From NCBI RefSeq assembly GCF_024721115.1, contig NZ_JAMDHK010000008.1, positions 1 to 64,000 on the forward strand: 64,000 nucleotides of DNA, read 5' to 3'. The notes under the pieces were generated by a model. It was not told the origin of the DNA. It saw nothing but the letters and a program-made list of their open reading frames with translations, and made no database searches. Origin of the DNA: Salipiger pentaromativorans. Lineage in GTDB: Bacteria; Pseudomonadota; Alphaproteobacteria; Rhodobacterales; Rhodobacteraceae. Both the position numbers and the translations under genes were made by a program. Positions 25,997 to 33,734 of the stretch are shown one piece after another. Every line of letters starts with the position of its first letter. Position 1 is the stretch's first letter.

Positions 25997-27016
25997 ATGA
26001 CCAAGCTCTATATCCAGGACGTGACCCTGCGCGACGGCATGCATGCCGTCCGTCACCAGTACGATCTGGGCCATGTGCGCGCCATCGCGCAGGCGCTGGA
26101 CGAGGCGGGTGTGGATGCCATCGAGGTCGCCCATGGCGACGGGATCACCGGGTCGACCTTCAACTACGGCTTCGGCAAATGCACCGATGAGGCGTGGATT
26201 GCCGAGGCCGCCAAGGTCTGCAAACGCGCCAAGCTCACCACGCTGCTGCTGCCGGGGATCGGCACCATCGAGGATCTGAAGCGGGTCCGCGATCTGGGCG
26301 TTCAGTCGGTTCGAGTCGCAACCCATTGCACCGAGGCCGATGTCGCCGCCCAGCACATCGCCGCGGCGAAAGAGATGGGCATGGACGTCTCGGGCTTCCT
26401 GATGATGTCGCATATGAACACGCCCGAAAAGCTCGCCGAGCAGGCCAAGATGATGGAGAGCTACGGGGCGGATTGCGTCTATTGCACCGATAGCGGCGGG
26501 CGGCTGACCATGAAGGACGTGGCCGCGCGGATCGACGCCTATAAGGGCGCGCTGGCGCCCGTGACGCAGATCGGCGCGCATATGCACGAGAACCTGTCGC
26601 TGTCGGTGGCCAACTCGGTGGTGGCGGTCGAACAGGGTGCGACCCGTGTGGATGCCTCGCTGGCGGGCATGGGGGCGGGCGCGGGAAATACGCCCATCGA
26701 GGCGTTCATCGCCGTCGCCAACCTCTACGGCTTCGATCATGGCTGCGATCTTTTCAAGTTGCAGGACGCCGCCGAAGAGCTGGTGCGCCCGTTGCAGGAC
26801 CGCCCCGTCCGGGTGGACCGCGAAACCATGACGCTGGGCTATGCCGGGGTCTATTCCTCTTTCCTGCGCCATGCGGAAAAGGCGGCGGGGCTATACGGGC
26901 TCGACACCCGCGAGATCCTCGTGGAACTGGGCAAGCGCGGCATGGTGGGCGGTCAGGAAGACATGATCGTCGATGTGGCGCTCGACATGATCAAGGCGCG
27001 CGAGGCCGCTGCATGA
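25997..27016 (+). CDS. mhpE: 4-hydroxy-2-oxovalerate aldolase
   Basis: A 339-residue divalent-metal aldolase that splits 4-hydroxy-2-oxovalerate to pyruvate and acetaldehyde. It shows the HMGL-type N-terminus ([14 protein letters not shown]), the metal histidines in [15 protein letters not shown] and the long C-terminal communication domain that docks the acylating dehydrogenase. It is the last gene of the operon. The convergent TetR gene ends 26 bases away, and no terminator hairpin is evident between them. Confidence 0.94.
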   Translation: MTKLYIQDVTLRDGMHAVRHQYDLGHVRAIAQALDEAGVDAIEVAHGDGITGSTFNYGFGKCTDEAWIAEAAKVCKRAKLTTLLLPGIGTIEDLKRVRDLGVQSVRVATHCTEADVAAQHIAAAKEMGMDVSGFLMMSHMNTPEKLAEQAKMMESYGADCVYCTDSGGRLTMKDVAARIDAYKGALAPVTQIGAHMHENLSLSVANSVVAVEQGATRVDASLAGMGAGAGNTPIEAFIAVANLYGFDHGCDLFKLQDAAEELVRPLQDRPVRVDRETMTLGYAGVYSSFLRHAEKAAGLYGLDTREILVELGKRGMVGGQEDMIVDVALDMIKAREAAA

Positions 27017-27042
27017 GCCATGGCGCGCCGCATGTGACGGGA

Positions 27043-27657
27043 TCAGGCGTCGGGCTGGCCGGTGGTCATCGCCAGCGCCTTTTCCAGGAATTCCTCCTGC
27101 GACATCGGGTTGATCGAGCTGTGCAGGATGGAATCCCCCATGAGCAGGCAATAGGCCAGATAGGCCCGGCGGCGCGCCTCTTGCGGCGGGTGTCCCATGT
27201 CGCGAAACAGCTTGGTGATATAGTCGAAGCGGATCTCGTCCACCTCGGCCACCGCCTCGCGCGGCATCTCCACCCGGCGCGCCCAGTCGCGGATCGAGGT
27301 CTCGATCTGCGCGAAGGCGGGAGAGTTCTTGCGGCGCGGAAGCGACAGAAGGTTGCGCAGCCGCCCGCGCGGGTCGTCGCCGGAAATCGAGATCGAGCGG
27401 ATGACGTTCAGCGTCATCTTCTTGCGCCAGTGGCGCAGCATGGCGCCCAGAAGCTCGCTGCGCGTCTTGAAGTGCCAGTAGAAGCTGCCCTTGGTGACGC
27501 CAAGCTTTTTGCAGAGCGTGTCGATCTTGATCCCGCGCACGTTCTCGCTGACCAGAATGTCCAGCGCCGCCTGCACCCAGTCCTGTTCGTTCAGCGGGCT
27601 GCCCTTGTGCCGCTGGGTGGGCCTGCGTCTGGTCGGGGCTTTCGTGGTCTCCGGCAT
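27043..27657 (-). CDS. TetR-family transcriptional regulator
   Basis: A 204-residue regulator with a helix-turn-helix at about 40-65 (IDTLCKKLGVTKGSFYWHFKTRSEL) after a basic N-terminal arm. The C-terminal domain should bind an aromatic or acyl effector. The start at 27657 has GGAG 6 bases upstream; the frame is open further upstream but reads through the divergent promoter. A dyad of the form CARTAC-N6-GKAYTG lies between it and the reductase gene and again before the ligase gene. It is therefore the likely controller of the whole aromatic block. Confidence 0.88.
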   Translation of the reverse strand: MPETTKAPTRRRPTQRHKGSPLNEQDWVQAALDILVSENVRGIKIDTLCKKLGVTKGSFYWHFKTRSELLGAMLRHWRKKMTLNVIRSISISGDDPRGRLRNLLSLPRRKNSPAFAQIETSIRDWARRVEMPREAVAEVDEIRFDYITKLFRDMGHPPQEARRRAYLAYCLLMGDSILHSSINPMSQEEFLEKALAMTTGQPDA

Positions 27658-27678
27658 CGAGATCTCCAGATGTGACAA

Positions 27679-27696
27679 CAGTACCTTAGAGGACTG
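27679..27696. promoter_or_regulatory. Candidate TetR operator CAGTAC-N6-GGACTG
   Basis: An imperfect 18-base dyad lies in the 66-base gap between the TetR start (27657) and the reductase start (27724). It matches the site at 13782-13799 at 12 of 18 positions with the same spacing. It could repress both divergent genes. Confidence 0.5.
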
Positions 27697-27723
27697 ATTT
27701 GGCGATATGAAGAGAGGGAGAAG

Positions 27724-28929
27724 ATGAAAAACGTGGTGATTGTCGGTGGCGGGCAGGCCGGAGCGGCTGCGGCGCTGAAACTGCGAGAGCTCGGCTACGA
27801 TGGCGGCATTGACCTGATCGGGGCCGAATCGTCCCCTCCCTACGAGCGTCCCGAGCTGTCCAAGGGTTACCTCACCGGCAGCACGGCGTTCAACGGGCTG
27901 GTGCTTTTGCCGCCCGACAAGGCCGCCGAGGCGGGCATCGTCTTTCATCCGGGCGTCACGGCGACGGGCATCGACCGCGCCGCGCGGCAGGTGATCACTG
28001 CGCGGGGCACTTTGCCCTATGACGCGCTGATCCTCGCCACCGGCGGAGAACCTCTGCGTCTGCCGCTGCCGCCGGCGCTGGCCGGGCGCAGTTTCGCCAT
28101 CCGCAGCCGCGCGGATGCCGACGCGCTGCGCGCGCGGCTGGATTCGGCGCGCTCGGTCGCGGTGATCGGCGGGGGGTGGCTGGGCACCGAGGTTGCGCTG
28201 ACGGCGCGGAGCTTTGGCGCCGAGGTCGCACTGATCGAGGTCGCGCCCCGGCTCTGCGCCCGTGTCGCGCCCGCCTGGCTGTCCGAGCGGTTGGCGCGCA
28301 TCCAGCAGGAGGCGGGGGTGCGCCTGCATATCGGCGCGCGCCCTGAATTCAGCCCCGACGGCACGATCCGCATTGGCGCCGCCGCGCTGGTGCCCGATCT
28401 GGTGATCGAGGCGATCGGGATGCGCGCAAACGATGCGCTGGCGGAACAGGCGGGGCTGGCCTGCGCCGACGGTGTTCTGGTCGGGCCGCAGGGCCGGACC
28501 GAGGATCCGGCGATCTTTGCCATCGGCGATTGCGCCCGCGAGGCCGGTGGCGCGCGGCTGCGGCGCGAAAGCTGGCAGAACGCCAATCACAGCGCCGAGG
28601 ACGCGGTGCGCCTGCTGCTCGGCCATCCGTTGCGCCGCCCCGAACCCGATTGGTTCTGGTCGGTTCAGGGCAAGTCGCGGGTGCAGATGCTGGGCACTTG
28701 CCCGGACCAGGCCGAACAGCTCGACCGCACCGGCCCGCGGGGCGGCTACAGCCGGCTGTTCCTGCGCGGGGCGCAGTTGATCGGCTGCATCGCCATCGAC
28801 AACCCGCGCGAGATCGCCGAGGCCCGCCGGGTGTTGTCGGGCGCCATGGCGCTGGACATCGCGCGCCTGTCGGACCCGTCGCTGCCGCTGTCGCGCTGCC
28901 AGATCGACGCGCGCGAAGCGATCCGCTGA
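27724..28929 (+). CDS. FAD/NAD ferredoxin reductase of the ring-hydroxylating oxygenase
   Basis: The 401-residue flavoprotein has an FAD site VVIVGGGQAGAAAALKLRELG at the N-terminus, an NAD site VAVIGGGWLGTEVAL (about 148-162) and a second FAD motif IFAIGDCA (about 261-268). It is the HcaD/BphA4/rhodocoxin-reductase type and would supply electrons to the Rieske ferredoxin at 20217. It is separated from the oxygenase genes by the convergent TetR gene and has its own promoter opposite TetR. A strong hairpin follows its stop. Confidence 0.9.
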   Translation: MKNVVIVGGGQAGAAAALKLRELGYDGGIDLIGAESSPPYERPELSKGYLTGSTAFNGLVLLPPDKAAEAGIVFHPGVTATGIDRAARQVITARGTLPYDALILATGGEPLRLPLPPALAGRSFAIRSRADADALRARLDSARSVAVIGGGWLGTEVALTARSFGAEVALIEVAPRLCARVAPAWLSERLARIQQEAGVRLHIGARPEFSPDGTIRIGAAALVPDLVIEAIGMRANDALAEQAGLACADGVLVGPQGRTEDPAIFAIGDCAREAGGARLRRESWQNANHSAEDAVRLLLGHPLRRPEPDWFWSVQGKSRVQMLGTCPDQAEQLDRTGPRGGYSRLFLRGAQLIGCIAIDNPREIAEARRVLSGAMALDIARLSDPSLPLSRCQIDAREAIR

Positions 28930-28945
28930 TGCGCCAAAACCCGAT

Positions 28946-28990
28946 CCCTGCCCGTCAACTGGCGCTGCCCATGCCGTTTGACGGGCAGGG
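28946..28990. terminator. Bidirectional terminator-like hairpin
   Basis: A perfect 13-bp inverted repeat (CCCTGCCCGTCAA / TTGACGGGCAGGG) with a 19-base loop lies between the convergent reductase gene (stop 28929) and GntR gene (stop 29021). It lacks a U-run. Its position fits a terminator serving both strands. Confidence 0.7.
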
Positions 28991-29020
28991 AATACGCGCT
29001 CTGGAGACAGCGGGGTTTCT

Positions 29021-29734
29021 TTACCGGTTCGACGTCTCGCGGCCTTCCCGCATGAAACGGTGCACATCGTCCAGATGGCGCCGCATGGCTTCCTCGGCGC
29101 CGTCGAGATCGCGGGCGGCGACCGCCTCATAGACCTCCCGGTGACCGGCGATGCAGAGGCGGCGGCTTTCCTGTGTAGCATGCGCGCGGATCCGCCCCTC
29201 CTGCGTGCGGTCGGCCACCATCTTGCTGACCCCGAGCACCAGAGGGTTGCTGCACATCCGCGCCAGCACGAGATGGAACTCGATGTCCATCTGTAGCGAC
29301 TGCTCGGGCGGCAGATATTCGTGGCTGGCATTCAGCACGGCCTCGAGCTGAAGGATGTCGGCCCGGGTGGCGTTCTGCGCGCCCAGACGGGCGAGATGCG
29401 GCTCGATGAGATTCTCGATCTCGATGGCATGATCGGCAGAGGAGGGCAGATCGGAGAGATCTTCGTGGACAGAGCCCGCATCCTTGTGGAACCCTGTCAC
29501 GATGGACTGTCGCCCGTGGTGGCGCTCGATCAGCCGCTTGTTCTCCAGCTCCTGCAGCGCCTCCCGGAGCGAGGTGCGCGACACCCCCAGCGATTCGGCC
29601 AGCTTGCGCTCGGCGGGCAGCGCCTGACCCGGCGGGAAATGGCCCGAGGCGATCATCTGCTCGAGATGGGCCGTCAGCTCGGCGCTGAGCGACCGGGGCC
29701 GGCGCCGAAAGGCGGGTGCGGGGGCTTTTCCCAT
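29021..29734 (-). CDS. GntR-family regulator, FCD subfamily (second)
   Basis: A 237-residue regulator with a winged helix-turn-helix at about 30-80 (LAESLGVSRTSLREALQELENKRLIE) and an FCD effector domain at about 95-225. It is divergent from the peptide ABC operon. The intervening region contains TGGTNNNACCA-type palindromes, the recognition pattern of the PdhR/LldR branch of FCD proteins. It most likely represses that operon and itself, released by a small carboxylate or amino-acid derivative. Confidence 0.88.
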   Translation of the reverse strand: MGKAPAPAFRRRPRSLSAELTAHLEQMIASGHFPPGQALPAERKLAESLGVSRTSLREALQELENKRLIERHHGRQSIVTGFHKDAGSVHEDLSDLPSSADHAIEIENLIEPHLARLGAQNATRADILQLEAVLNASHEYLPPEQSLQMDIEFHLVLARMCSNPLVLGVSKMVADRTQEGRIRAHATQESRRLCIAGHREVYEAVAARDLDGAEEAMRRHLDDVHRFMREGRETSNR

Positions 29735-29751
29735 ATCTCTCTACTCACTCG

Positions 29752-29762
29752 ACCACATTGGT
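29752..29762. promoter_or_regulatory. Palindrome ACCA-CAT-TGGT before the GntR gene
   Basis: This inverted-order ACCANNNTGGT element lies 18 bases upstream of the GntR start. Its TTGGT half can also pair with ACCAA at 29774-29778 across an 11-base spacer. It may be an autoregulatory site related to the better palindrome at 29910. Confidence 0.35.
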
Positions 29763-29909
29763 TTACTCCTTAGACCAAAATACCATTCAAAACACAACAC
29801 CGCGCGGGTGCGAGGCGAATGCTTGAAATTTAGGCACAACTGCGAAAAAGAAGACGTTTTTGTCGGAAGGTTGGCGGCTGTCTCTTCACGATGGAGAGTC
29901 CACTGTTCT

Positions 29910-29924
29910 ACTGGTTGGACCAGT
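29910..29924. promoter_or_regulatory. FCD-type operator ACTGGT-TGG-ACCAGT
   Basis: A perfect 6-bp inverted repeat with a 3-base spacer contains the FCD consensus core TGGTNNNACCA and lies 25 bases before the first permease gene. The neighbouring GntR/FCD protein is the expected binder. Confidence 0.65.
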
Positions 29925-29948
29925 TGAGACGAGACCCGAGACCGCAGA

Positions 29949-31052
29949 ATGTCCTCCTTCCCGAACAGCCAGCCGACCGCCAGCGCCTCCGGGGGCCGCC
30001 GCATGGCGCGGCTGGCCCGGCCGGTCGCGCAATTCGGCCTGAATTCCCGGAGCGTTCTGGCAAAGACGGCGAGCGCGGTTCTGGTCATCGTGCTGATTGT
30101 GTCGCTGACCTTTCTGGCCTCGCGCGTGTTCACCGCCGATCCGGTCAACCTCTTCGTCGGGAACTCGGCCTCTACGGAAACCCGCGAGAAGGCGCGCGAG
30201 GAGCTCGGGCTCGCCGATCCGCTGCCGGTACAATATCTGAAGTTCCTTGGCGGTCTGGCGCGCGGCGATCTCGGGCGCTCCTATCTCACCGGCCGCCCGG
30301 TCTCGGCCGATCTGATGAGCCGCCTGCCCGCAACCATCGAACTGGGCCTCTACGCGCTGATCCTCGGCATCTCCGGCGGGATCGTGGCGGGGGTGCTGGC
30401 GGCGGTGAACCGGGGCGGCATTCTGGACGCGGCGGTCAGGGCGGTGACCATCGGCGCGCTGTCGCTGCCGCAATTCTGGATCGGGCTCATGCTGCTGTGG
30501 CTGTTCTTCGTGAACCTGCAATGGCTGCCGGGGCCGTCGGGCCGGCTGCCCATCGGCATGTCGCCGCCCGACCGGATCACCGGGCTCTATGTGGTGGATG
30601 CGCTGCTTCACGGCCAGACGGATCTGGCGATCCGGGCGCTGCGGCAACTGGTGCTGCCGGTGATCACCCTAGCGCTGGGGGTCTTCGCCCCCATCGCACG
30701 GCTGGTGCGCTCGGCGATGGTCGAGTCGCTCGAGTCCGACTACATCCGCACCGCGCGGGCGATGGGCATCCCCACGGCGCGCATCTGGTTCGCCTATGCG
30801 CTGAAACCCGGCCTTTTGTCGGTGCTGACCATCGCGGCGGGGCTTGTCGGCTGGGTGCTGGCGGGGTCGGTTCTGGTCGAGAGCATCTTTGCCTGGCCGG
30901 GCATCGGACAATTCGCCCTTACCGCGATCAAATCCTCGGACTATCCGGTGATCCAGGGCTTCGTCCTCTATGTCTCGGTGGTCTATGTGGTGATCTGGGC
31001 CATCCTCGAATACGTCTACAGCCGCATCGACCCGCGGGTGCGGGCGCAATGA
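29949..31052 (+). CDS. Peptide/opine-type ABC permease (DppB-like)
   Basis: A 367-residue membrane protein with six predicted helices, a large periplasmic loop and the DppB landmarks DPVNLFVGNSAS, REELGLADPLPVQYL and the coupling segment ARAMGIPTARIWFAYALKPG. The N-terminal 35 residues are polar; ATG 30003 is an alternative start. It is the first gene of a five-gene importer whose binding protein, unusually, comes last. The stop overlaps the DppC start (ATGA). Confidence 0.88.
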   Translation: MSSFPNSQPTASASGGRRMARLARPVAQFGLNSRSVLAKTASAVLVIVLIVSLTFLASRVFTADPVNLFVGNSASTETREKAREELGLADPLPVQYLKFLGGLARGDLGRSYLTGRPVSADLMSRLPATIELGLYALILGISGGIVAGVLAAVNRGGILDAAVRAVTIGALSLPQFWIGLMLLWLFFVNLQWLPGPSGRLPIGMSPPDRITGLYVVDALLHGQTDLAIRALRQLVLPVITLALGVFAPIARLVRSAMVESLESDYIRTARAMGIPTARIWFAYALKPGLLSVLTIAAGLVGWVLAGSVLVESIFAWPGIGQFALTAIKSSDYPVIQGFVLYVSVVYVVIWAILEYVYSRIDPRVRAQ

Positions 31053-31909
31053 GGGCCGCTGTCGCACATCCGCGCCGCAGCGCAAAGACGGCTGCCCGCC
31101 GCCGCGTCTGGTCGCTGCGCTTTGGGATTGTCCTGCTTCTGGCGCTGGTCGGCACCGGCCTCTTCGCCATGGTCTGGACGCCCTATCCGCCCGACGCGAT
31201 GGGCGTCGGCGGGATTTATCAACCGCCAAGCCTCGCCCATCCCTTCGGCACCGACCGGCTGGGCGCCGATATCCTGTCGCGCAGCATGGATGCAGCGACC
31301 ACCGATGTGGGCATCACCGTCGCGGTCGTCGCGCTGTCCCTCATCGTCGGCAGCATCTGGGGCAGCCTCGCGGGGTTCTTCGGCGGCTGGTTCGATTACC
31401 TCACCATGCGCGTCCTCGAACTGCTCAACTCCTTCCCCTCGCTGCTGCTGGCGATGCTGGTGATCTCGATTGCGGGGCCCGGCGTGCTGAAGGTGATCTT
31501 TGTCGTCGCGGTGCTGCCGCTGCCCGATTACGTGCGGCTGATCCGGATCGAGATCCGCTCCAAGAAGACCTGGCAATTCGCCGATGCCGCGCGGATGGTC
31601 GGGCGGCGTCCGCTGGGCGTGCTTTTTGCCCATCTGCTGCCCAACAGCCTCCGGCCCGTGCTGAGCTATGCCTCAGTCAACGCCTCCTGGGTGGCGGCGA
31701 CCATCGGTGCGCTCGGGTTCCTCGGGCTGGGGATCGAGCCCGGCTCCGCCGAATGGGGTTCGATGATCTCGCGCGGGCAGGATGCGGTGCTGTCGGGAAA
31801 ATGGTGGGTCTCGTTCTTCCCGGGGCTGGGCATCTTTCTGCTGGCGGCGGCCTTTCACCTGATCGGCGACGGTCTGTCGGATGCGCGGACGAAAGGCGGG
31901 CGGGCATGA
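31049..31909 (+). CDS. Peptide-type ABC permease (DppC-like)
   Basis: A 286-residue membrane permease with the DppC features HPFGTDRLGADILSRSMDAA (about 64-83) and the coupling loop ADAARMVGRRPLGVLFAHLLPN. It pairs with the DppB-like protein. The ATG at 31049 overlaps the preceding stop; the frame is open upstream, but that part is antisense-like noise inside the DppB gene. It overlaps the next gene by 4 bases. Confidence 0.9.
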   Translation: MRAAVAHPRRSAKTAARRRVWSLRFGIVLLLALVGTGLFAMVWTPYPPDAMGVGGIYQPPSLAHPFGTDRLGADILSRSMDAATTDVGITVAVVALSLIVGSIWGSLAGFFGGWFDYLTMRVLELLNSFPSLLLAMLVISIAGPGVLKVIFVVAVLPLPDYVRLIRIEIRSKKTWQFADAARMVGRRPLGVLFAHLLPNSLRPVLSYASVNASWVAATIGALGFLGLGIEPGSAEWGSMISRGQDAVLSGKWWVSFFPGLGIFLLAAAFHLIGDGLSDARTKGGRA

Positions 31910-32718
31910 GCGGCAATCTCGGGAAACCGTTGCTGGAGGTGGAAAACCTCTCCGGCGGCTTCATGGGGCCGGCCGGCGACATCGCCCCGGTGCTGAACGG
32001 CGTGACCTTCACGGTCGAGGAAGGCGCCTTCTTTGCGGTCGTGGGCGAATCCGGCAGCGGCAAATCCCTGACGGCGCTTGCCGCGCTTGGGGTGATGCCG
32101 CAGGGCTTCTGCCGCACCGCCGGAGCGATCCGTTTCAACGGCACCGACCTGCTGGGACTGGACGAAGCGCGGCTGCGGAATATCCGGGGCTCGCAGATCT
32201 CCATCGTGTTCCAGGACGCGCGGGCCGCGTTGAACCCGGTCTTCACCGTGGGTCAGCAGATCATGGATGTTTGCCGCGTGCACCAGAATCTCAGCCGCCG
32301 CGAGGCACGGCGCAGGGCCGAGGAAATGCTCGACCGGGTCCGCGTGCCCGAGGCGAAGCGGCGGATGGCGCAGTATCCGCACGAGTTCTCCGGCGGGATG
32401 GCGCAGCGCGCGCTGCTCGCCATGGCGCTGATCTGCCAGCCGCGCCTGCTGATCCTCGACGAGCCGACAACCGGGCTGGATGTGACGATTCAGGCCGACA
32501 TCCTCGACCTGATCGTCGAGCTGCGCGCCGCCAGCAATATGACGATCTGCCTGATCACCCACGATCTCGGCATCGTGGCAGAGAACTGCGACCGCGTTGC
32601 CGTCATGCGCCACGGATCGGTCTGCGAGACCGGCGATTGCGTACAGGTGCTGAGCGACCCCCGCCACCCCTACACACGCGCGCTGATCGCCAACAGCCAG
32701 CTTGAGGAGATCGTATGA
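31906..32718 (+). CDS. Peptide-type ABC ATP-binding protein (DppD-like)
   Basis: A 270-residue ATPase with Walker A GESGSGKS, the Q-loop VFQDARAALNPVFTVGQQ, signature EFSGGMAQR, Walker B LLILDEPTTGLD and the H-loop ITHDLG. It is shorter than typical DppD proteins (about 320-330 residues) because the C-terminal oligopeptide extension with its iron-sulfur-type cysteines is missing. It overlaps both neighbours by 4 bases. Confidence 0.9.
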   Translation: MSGNLGKPLLEVENLSGGFMGPAGDIAPVLNGVTFTVEEGAFFAVVGESGSGKSLTALAALGVMPQGFCRTAGAIRFNGTDLLGLDEARLRNIRGSQISIVFQDARAALNPVFTVGQQIMDVCRVHQNLSRREARRRAEEMLDRVRVPEAKRRMAQYPHEFSGGMAQRALLAMALICQPRLLILDEPTTGLDVTIQADILDLIVELRAASNMTICLITHDLGIVAENCDRVAVMRHGSVCETGDCVQVLSDPRHPYTRALIANSQLEEIV

Positions 32719-33695
32719 CCGAATCCCCTGTGCTCAGCGTGCGCGATCTGCGCAAGGATTACGACATCCGGGGCAGGGGGCGGCGGCGGACCCTGACGGC
32801 GGTCGATGGGGTGAGCTTTGATGTCTACCCGGGCGAGACCGTTGCCATCGTCGGCGAAAGCGGCTCGGGCAAATCGACCATCGCCCGCTGCGTCACCCGC
32901 CTGACCGAGCCGACATCGGGCGCCGTCACGCTGGCCGGCACCCCGGTGCTGGAGCTGAGCGCCCGCGCCCTGCCGGCGATCTATCGCGATTTGCAGATGG
33001 TGTTTCAGGATCCGAACTCTTCGCTCGACCCGCTGATGCGGGTGCGCGATCTGCTCGACGAGCCGCTGCGCCTGCACACCAAACTGGACAAGGCCGCCCG
33101 CGCCGCAAAGATCGCCGAGCTGCTGCGGTCGGTCGATCTGCCCGAGGACATGGGTGCGCGCCTGCCGCATCAACTGAGCGGCGGCCAGCGCCAGCGCATC
33201 GGCATCGCCCGGGCGCTGGCGGTCGATCCCAAGGTGATCGTTCTGGACGAGCCCACCGCCTCGCTCGACGTGTCGATCCGGGGGCAGATCATCCGGCTGC
33301 TGAAGCGGCTCCAGGCGGAACAGGGCATCGCCTATGTGCTCATCAGCCACGACCTCGCGGTGGTGCGGCGGATCTCGGACCGGGTGCTGGTGATGTATCT
33401 CGGCAAGACCGTCGAGGAGGGCAGTGCGAAGGAGATCTTCGAGGCGCCCGCCCATCCCTATACCCGCGCACTGCTCTCCGCCGCGCCGAAGATCGCCTTT
33501 GGCGAGAGCCGCACCCGGCTGAAGCTGGAGGGCGAGATCCCCAGCCCGGTCGATCTGCCGCCGGGCTGCCGGCTGGCCGGGCGCTGCCCGCTGGCGTGGC
33601 CGGACTGCCGCCGCGCCGATCCGCCCCTTCTCCCCATCGGCGGCACGCATCGTGCCGCCTGCCCCGTGACCGTCCAAGAGACGCAGCGGGCCTGA
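32715..33695 (+). CDS. Peptide-type ABC ATP-binding protein (DppF-like)
   Basis: The 326-residue ATPase has Walker A GESGSGKST, signature QLSGGQRQRIGIARAL, Walker B VIVLDEPTASLD and the H-loop ISHDLAVV. The C-terminal extension typical of OppF/DppF is present, with GCRLAGRCPLAWPDCRRADPP carrying three cysteines. It forms a heterodimer with the preceding ATPase. The binding-protein gene starts 39 bases later. Confidence 0.92.
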   Translation: MTESPVLSVRDLRKDYDIRGRGRRRTLTAVDGVSFDVYPGETVAIVGESGSGKSTIARCVTRLTEPTSGAVTLAGTPVLELSARALPAIYRDLQMVFQDPNSSLDPLMRVRDLLDEPLRLHTKLDKAARAAKIAELLRSVDLPEDMGARLPHQLSGGQRQRIGIARALAVDPKVIVLDEPTASLDVSIRGQIIRLLKRLQAEQGIAYVLISHDLAVVRRISDRVLVMYLGKTVEEGSAKEIFEAPAHPYTRALLSAAPKIAFGESRTRLKLEGEIPSPVDLPPGCRLAGRCPLAWPDCRRADPPLLPIGGTHRAACPVTVQETQRA

Positions 33696-33734
33696 CGAAG
33701 ACGACAACAAGAACCCCAACAGGAAAGGTACAAC

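Noticed and set aside
27658-29331. Upstream extension of the TetR frame by more than 500 codons
   Set aside because: It would run antisense through the ferredoxin reductase and across the divergent promoter; the TetR helix-turn-helix begins shortly after the start at 27657.
31753-31908. Longer start for the DppD-like ATPase
   Set aside because: The extension lies inside the DppC gene in another frame; the ATG at 31906 overlaps the stop in the usual coupled manner.
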